Shown: positions 30,253 to 33,836 of the stretch, piece by piece
Layout: every line of letters starts with the position of its first letter
Numbering within the stretch: the first letter of the stretch is position 1
From: Linderina pennispora
Lineage: Eukaryota > Kickxellomycota > Kickxellomycetes > Kickxellales > Kickxellaceae
DNA length: 33,836 bases
Direction of reading: 5' to 3'
Assembly: GCF_002104995.1 (NCBI RefSeq)
Contig: NW_024468353.1
Span: 1-33,836 of the forward strand
Position numbers and translations under genes: made by a program
Notes under the pieces: model-generated
The model's database searches: none
Told to the model about the DNA's origin: nothing
What the model saw: the letters and a program-made list of their open reading frames with translations, nothing else

Positions 30253-32379
30253 ATGGCCGACAGCATACCGACAAGTACGGCAACAGGGCCGGGCATGACG
30301 GCATTGGCAACTGAGGTAGCGACGCTGTTGACCAGCTCGCTGGCATCGGCGACAACGACAGCGCTAACCACCACGACGAGCAGGGGAGTGCCAGACAGCA
30401 CGGAGGAGCCGCTGCCGGAGGAGGAGGAGAGGGTGTCAGCGCAGGCGCTGCTGATCCTGGTATCGCTTCTGATCATGGCACTGCTGACGTCGTACTACCT
30501 GCAGCGGTGGCGGATCCGCACGGTGCATGAAACGGTGCTGTCGATATTTGCCGGGATGGCAGTGGGGCTGGTTTTGCGATTCAGCACAGGGCATTATATC
30601 AAGCGGATGGTGACGTTCGACCACACGGTGTTTTTCAACATGCTCCTGCCGCCGATTATCCTGAACTGCGGGTACGGCCTGCAGAAGACGCAGGTGGGGC
30701 GGAATCTGGTGCCGGTGCTGACGTTTGCGTTTCTGGGGACGGCAATCAGCGCGGTGGTGATTGGGGTGCTGGTGCAGATATACTCGTGGACGGGCATCGA
30801 GCGGATAGAGTTTTCGCTTCTGGACTCGCTGATTCTGGGCACGATTCTGTCGGCGACCGACCCGGTGACGATCCTGGCGGTGTTTGAGCAGCTCAAGGTG
30901 GAGCCAAAGCTGTTCTCGATCATATTCGGCGAGACGGTGTTCAATGATGCAGTGGCGATTGTGCTCTTTGTGACATTGAGCGGTCTGCGGGCGGCGGGCC
31001 GGGAGTTTACGCTGGCGGCAGTGCCCGGGATGCTGGGGTCGTTTATGTTTGTGTTCTCGATGTCGCTGCTGGTGGGGTGGGGATGGGGGTGATGGTGTCG
31101 CTGATGTGCAAGCACACGCGGCTGTACGAGTACCCGTCGATCGAGGCGTCGCTGGTGCTGCTGATCTCGTACCAGTCGTATCTGTTTGCGAATGCAATCG
31201 AGTTGTCTGGGATCGTGTCGTTGCTGTTCTGCGCGGCGACGACGCGGCAGTACGCGTACAAGTCGCTGTCGAAGAAGAGCAAGCGGGCGACCCGGTATCT
31301 GTTCCATCTGCTGTCGGGGCTGGCGGAGAACTTTGTGTTCATTTATTTGGGCATCTCGCTGTTTACTGCGGAGGACGTGAAACTGAAGCCGGTGTTTATC
31401 GTGTTTGTGATGGTGGCGACGTGCATTTCGCGGTACTCTGCGATCTTCCCGCTGGCGCGGGTGCTGAATGCGGTGTTCAAGTACCGGCATCCGTCGGCGC
31501 CGTCGTCGGCGCAGCCGGTGACGCACGAGGAGCAGACGATGCTGTTCTGGGCGGGGCTGCGCGGGGCCGTGGCGGTGGCATTGGCCAGCGAGGTGTCGGG
31601 CGAGAACGGCGCGCTATTGCGCACTACGGTTCTGTGCGTGGTGGTGCTGAGCGTGACGATTTTCGGCGGCACTACCCCGCAGGTTGTGCAGAAACTGGGG
31701 ATCCGCACTGGCGTGGGGCAGCCGGACTCGTCGGATGACGACGATGGCGAGGACGGGCCTGATGGCGAGGGCGCCGTACTCGTACCATGACGTGGAGGAT
31801 GGTGGTCGGATTGTGGATCTGTCGAATGGGCAGGCGCGGGAAGAGCAGGAGGTGGATGGGATGGAGAGCCATGCAATGGCGCAGCTGCCGGCGTCGTCCT
31901 TCAATGGGTTCGTCAGCTCGCCGGCGTCGTGGCGCGAGACCGGCGAGAGCTGGCTGGCGCGGATCCGCAACTCGTACCGGTCGGTGGACCGGTCGCTGAT
32001 CACAGACATTGACACGCATTACATCCAGCCGTTCCTGACGCGCGACCGCGCAGAGCAGGCAGCGCAGCACCGGCCGCTGGCTACGCAGGAGCAGAGCCAG
32101 GCGCTACGGCAGGCGTACTCGTCGGAGGACTTTGCCCAGCACCAGCACCAGCAGCATCAGCAGCAGCAGCAAGGAAATGCAAACAGCTCGAGCTGGGCGG
32201 ATTACTATCCGGACGGCAGCGAGGACGGCAACTGGGGATCTAGCGCATCGGACCTGTATGACATGCGCCAGCAGCAACAGCAGAGGAGCCAGCCAGCCGC
32301 TGCTCAAAAAGAGCACGTAAAGGTAAACAGTGTTTATGACTGGTTGAACGAAGAAAGTTGGATAAAGAGGAAAACGTAA
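30253..32379 (+). CDS. NHX1: Endosomal/vacuolar Na+(K+)/H+ exchanger, Nhx1/NHE6-9 type, reading frame interrupted
   Basis: This exchanger swaps luminal protons for Na+ or K+, setting endosomal pH and aiding salt tolerance and vesicle traffic. A Thr/Ser-rich N-terminus precedes about a dozen helices. Motifs include the inhibitor-site FFNMLLPPIILNCGYGLQ, LSATDPVTILAVFEQL, the ion-site GETVFNDAVAIVLF, YPSIEASLVLLISYQSYLFA, LSGIVSLLFC, LAENFVFIYLGISLF and FWAGLRGAVAVALA. The C-terminus includes ITDIDTHYIQPFLTR, matching a conserved tail element of this group. The frame breaks near 31080 in a G-rich tract, where TGGGGGTGA brings a stop and the next frame continues VMVSLMCKHTRL. It breaks again near 31780, where a 58-bp GTACTC...GGGCAG intron (31776-31833) or an added base would join the tail. 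The first break cannot be an intron without losing a conserved helix. It is therefore an indel or a sequencing error. Confidence 0.88.
32137..32171 (+). repeat. CAG/CAC repeat encoding a Gln/His run
   Basis: An imperfect trinucleotide run encodes a Gln/His-rich stretch in the cytosolic tail of the exchanger. A second short CAG/CAA run lies near 32268-32283. Confidence 0.85.
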
Positions 32380-32453
32380 AAAGAAAAAGTCGGGAGTGAA
32401 AGACCGGCGGTTTGGGAGGGAAGATGTTAGAATGAATCGCTAGATAAAAAATC

Positions 32454-32459
32454 AATAAA
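32454..32459 (+). terminator. AATAAA polyadenylation signal of the exchanger gene
   Basis: AATAAA lies 75 bp after the stop at 32379, in an A-rich stretch. It is correctly placed for 3'-end formation before the convergent hAT-derived gene. Confidence 0.5.
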
Positions 32460-32544
32460 AGGGAACGCAATAAGAGTAGTCGCAATAGTTAAGAAAGCGC
32501 AGCAAGGGAGGGGGAGTGATTAGAAGCTTGTTTTTGTTTGCTGC

Positions 32545-33836
32545 TCAAAAGGCAGCGCCATTGACCTCGTCCTGCTTGCTCCACTGGTGCAGGCAGGCAT
32601 ACATGGGCGCCAGGCGGCGGTCCAGCGCGGCCAGCAGCGCATAGTCGGGCAGCACGGGCTCTCGCCGCGCACCAGCATCGACACGCAGTCGCTCGACGCA
32701 GGAATGGCCAGGTACTCGCGCACTGCCCGTGCCATCGCCGGATACGCATCCTGGTTCGCCCGCCACCACGCCAGCGGCTGGGCGCGCGGGCAGCCAATGG
32801 CGCAGCAACGTAATCGTCCAGCTCCGTCTGCCCCGACGCCCAGGCCCGGCGGAACACCCGCGCACTGCCATCAACAGCCAGGCGCTGGGCAGTCTCGCCC
32901 AGCCGCACAAACAACTCGGTCTGCGCACGCACATCAGCAGGCATTGCGCGCAGCTCACTGGCCAATAGAGGCTCGGAGTGGGCCGGCGGTGCGGCTGCTT
33001 GGGCGAAGGGCGCGCACAGTGTCTGGGCATCGCGAACGACGCGCGCAGTCCACGACGCGTCGTACTGGCGGTCGGCGTAGTACTGGGACTTTAGACGTGG
33101 GTCAAACAGCGGTGCGAAGCGGTAGATGGGCGAGGCCTGGAACGGATGGCACTGCGCCAGGTGGTCGCGCAGGGCCTCGGCCGCGCGGCGCACGTCATTG
33201 CGCAGACTGGGGGCGTCGAGGAAGGCAGCGACGTCATCGGCCAGCACGTCATACAGCGGCGCCACCGCCACGGCGCTCGGAAACTCGCCGCCAGCGCGCG
33301 CCACTCCTGCCACACCCGCATCCAGCACGCGCAGCAGCACACGGATCTGCGCCAGCGCCAGCCAGTCGTCTTGCGAGATGGCCTCCATCCCGTCTGCAAT
33401 AATCAGCGCCGCCAGCTCGGAGCGCACGGCCAGGGCGCTGCCCACAAACGCCAATGTTGAGCCCCACAGCCGCGTCTCGTCGACCTCCAGTGTGGCCGCA
33501 TCCAGCGCATGCATGCGGTACAGGTCAGCCAGCTGGCGCGCAGAGGAGCCCTGGGCCCGCCTTATGCGCTGGACGGCGCGGTATAGGCGCTCCAGCGGCG
33601 GCAGCTCACCCTCCTCGGCTGGGCTGTAGAGAAGACTGAGCAGCGTGCTCTGGGCATCCAGTAATGTGCTGACAATGCACGTGGCCTGGCTGCGGTCCAG
33701 GTCGAACTCGGCGCCGCGCGCATGGCAGATGGTTTCGGCCTGGTTCAGGAACTCGACGAACTCGCGCGTGTAGCTGGTGGTCACGGTGCCCAGGCGCCCG
33801 AACAAATCAAACCGCGCCAGCGCTGCCTCGAAAAGC
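32545..33836 (-). pseudogene. hAT-superfamily transposase-derived gene, 5'-truncated by window, two frame breaks
   Basis: The frame is open to the right window edge, so the N-terminus (including any BED zinc finger) is missing. Read in order it follows the hAT core: ETRLWGSTLAFVGSALAVRS, DDWLALAQIRVLLRVLDAG, EFPSAVAVAPLYDVL, and YRFAPLFDPRLKSQYY. The last is the 'LDPR-K' signature. The C-terminal dimerisation region is PLAWWRANQDAYPAMARAVR followed by EYLAIPASS, and the end is PVLPDYALLAALDRRLAPMY, stopping at 32545. The pieces lie in three frames. The breaks fall near 32790 (a GCGCGC run) and 32670 (a GAGAG run), each consistent with one lost base or two extra. The usual acidic residue near 'F-E-x-T' appears replaced in VLDAGVAGVA, and the SERxFS motif is not intact. 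The base composition is host-like. It is either a decaying copy or a domesticated gene with sequence errors. Confidence 0.78.

Overview
The window reads as nuclear DNA of a filamentous, probably early-diverging fungus. It has fungus-specific families: a GT15 alpha-mannosyltransferase, a Kin1-type kinase, a cytochrome b5-fused sphingolipid desaturase and an HDEL-tailed ER DnaJ. It has sparse GT-AG introns, pyrimidine-rich leaders ahead of start codons, TATA boxes and GC-rich coding sequence. A Kickxellomycotina-like source is my guess, not something the sequence proves. I saw no rRNA, tRNA, CRISPR or bacterial operon structure.

Layout. Left edge to 5386 (minus): Kin1/MARK-type kinase, cut by the window edge inside its C-terminal KA1 domain. 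It diverges from a Golgi alpha-1,2-mannosyltransferase (5989-7158, plus). After a 1.3 kb gene-free stretch comes pyruvate carboxylase (9475-13209, plus), with a possible extra first exon at 8693-8762 and two TATA boxes. It converges, 56 bp apart, on an ER-luminal DnaJ of the Scj1 type (13266-14498, minus). That gene shares a divergent promoter region with a delta-8 sphingolipid desaturase (about 15492-16934, plus). A 2.9 kb gene-free region follows, AT-rich in its first half.

Four plus-strand genes then lie in a row. The first (19827-24479) is a 1514-residue protein with three tandem nucleoside diphosphate kinase domains, a long Ala/Glu/Arg repeat helix and a basic Thr/Pro/Arg/Ala tail. The second is a PQ-loop membrane protein (24673-25644). 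The third is a very large LMBR1/LIMR-like membrane protein (25882-29956). The fourth is an Nhx1-type endosomal Na+/H+ exchanger (30253-32379). At the right edge (32545-33836, minus) lies a hAT-transposase-derived gene, cut by the window end and carrying two frame breaks.

Several genes concern the secretory and endomembrane system: glycosylation, ER folding, sphingolipid desaturation, PQ-loop transport, LMBR1 and Nhx1. Fungal neighbours are often unrelated, so I do not infer a functional cluster. The most unusual object is the triple-NDPK, repeat-helix, basic-tail protein. Next are the possible alternative N-terminus of pyruvate carboxylase and the hAT-derived gene. Coding segments that change frame occur in the kinase C-terminal half, the LMBR1-like gene, the exchanger and the hAT gene. 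Some fit short introns; others look like indels, either real or sequencing errors.
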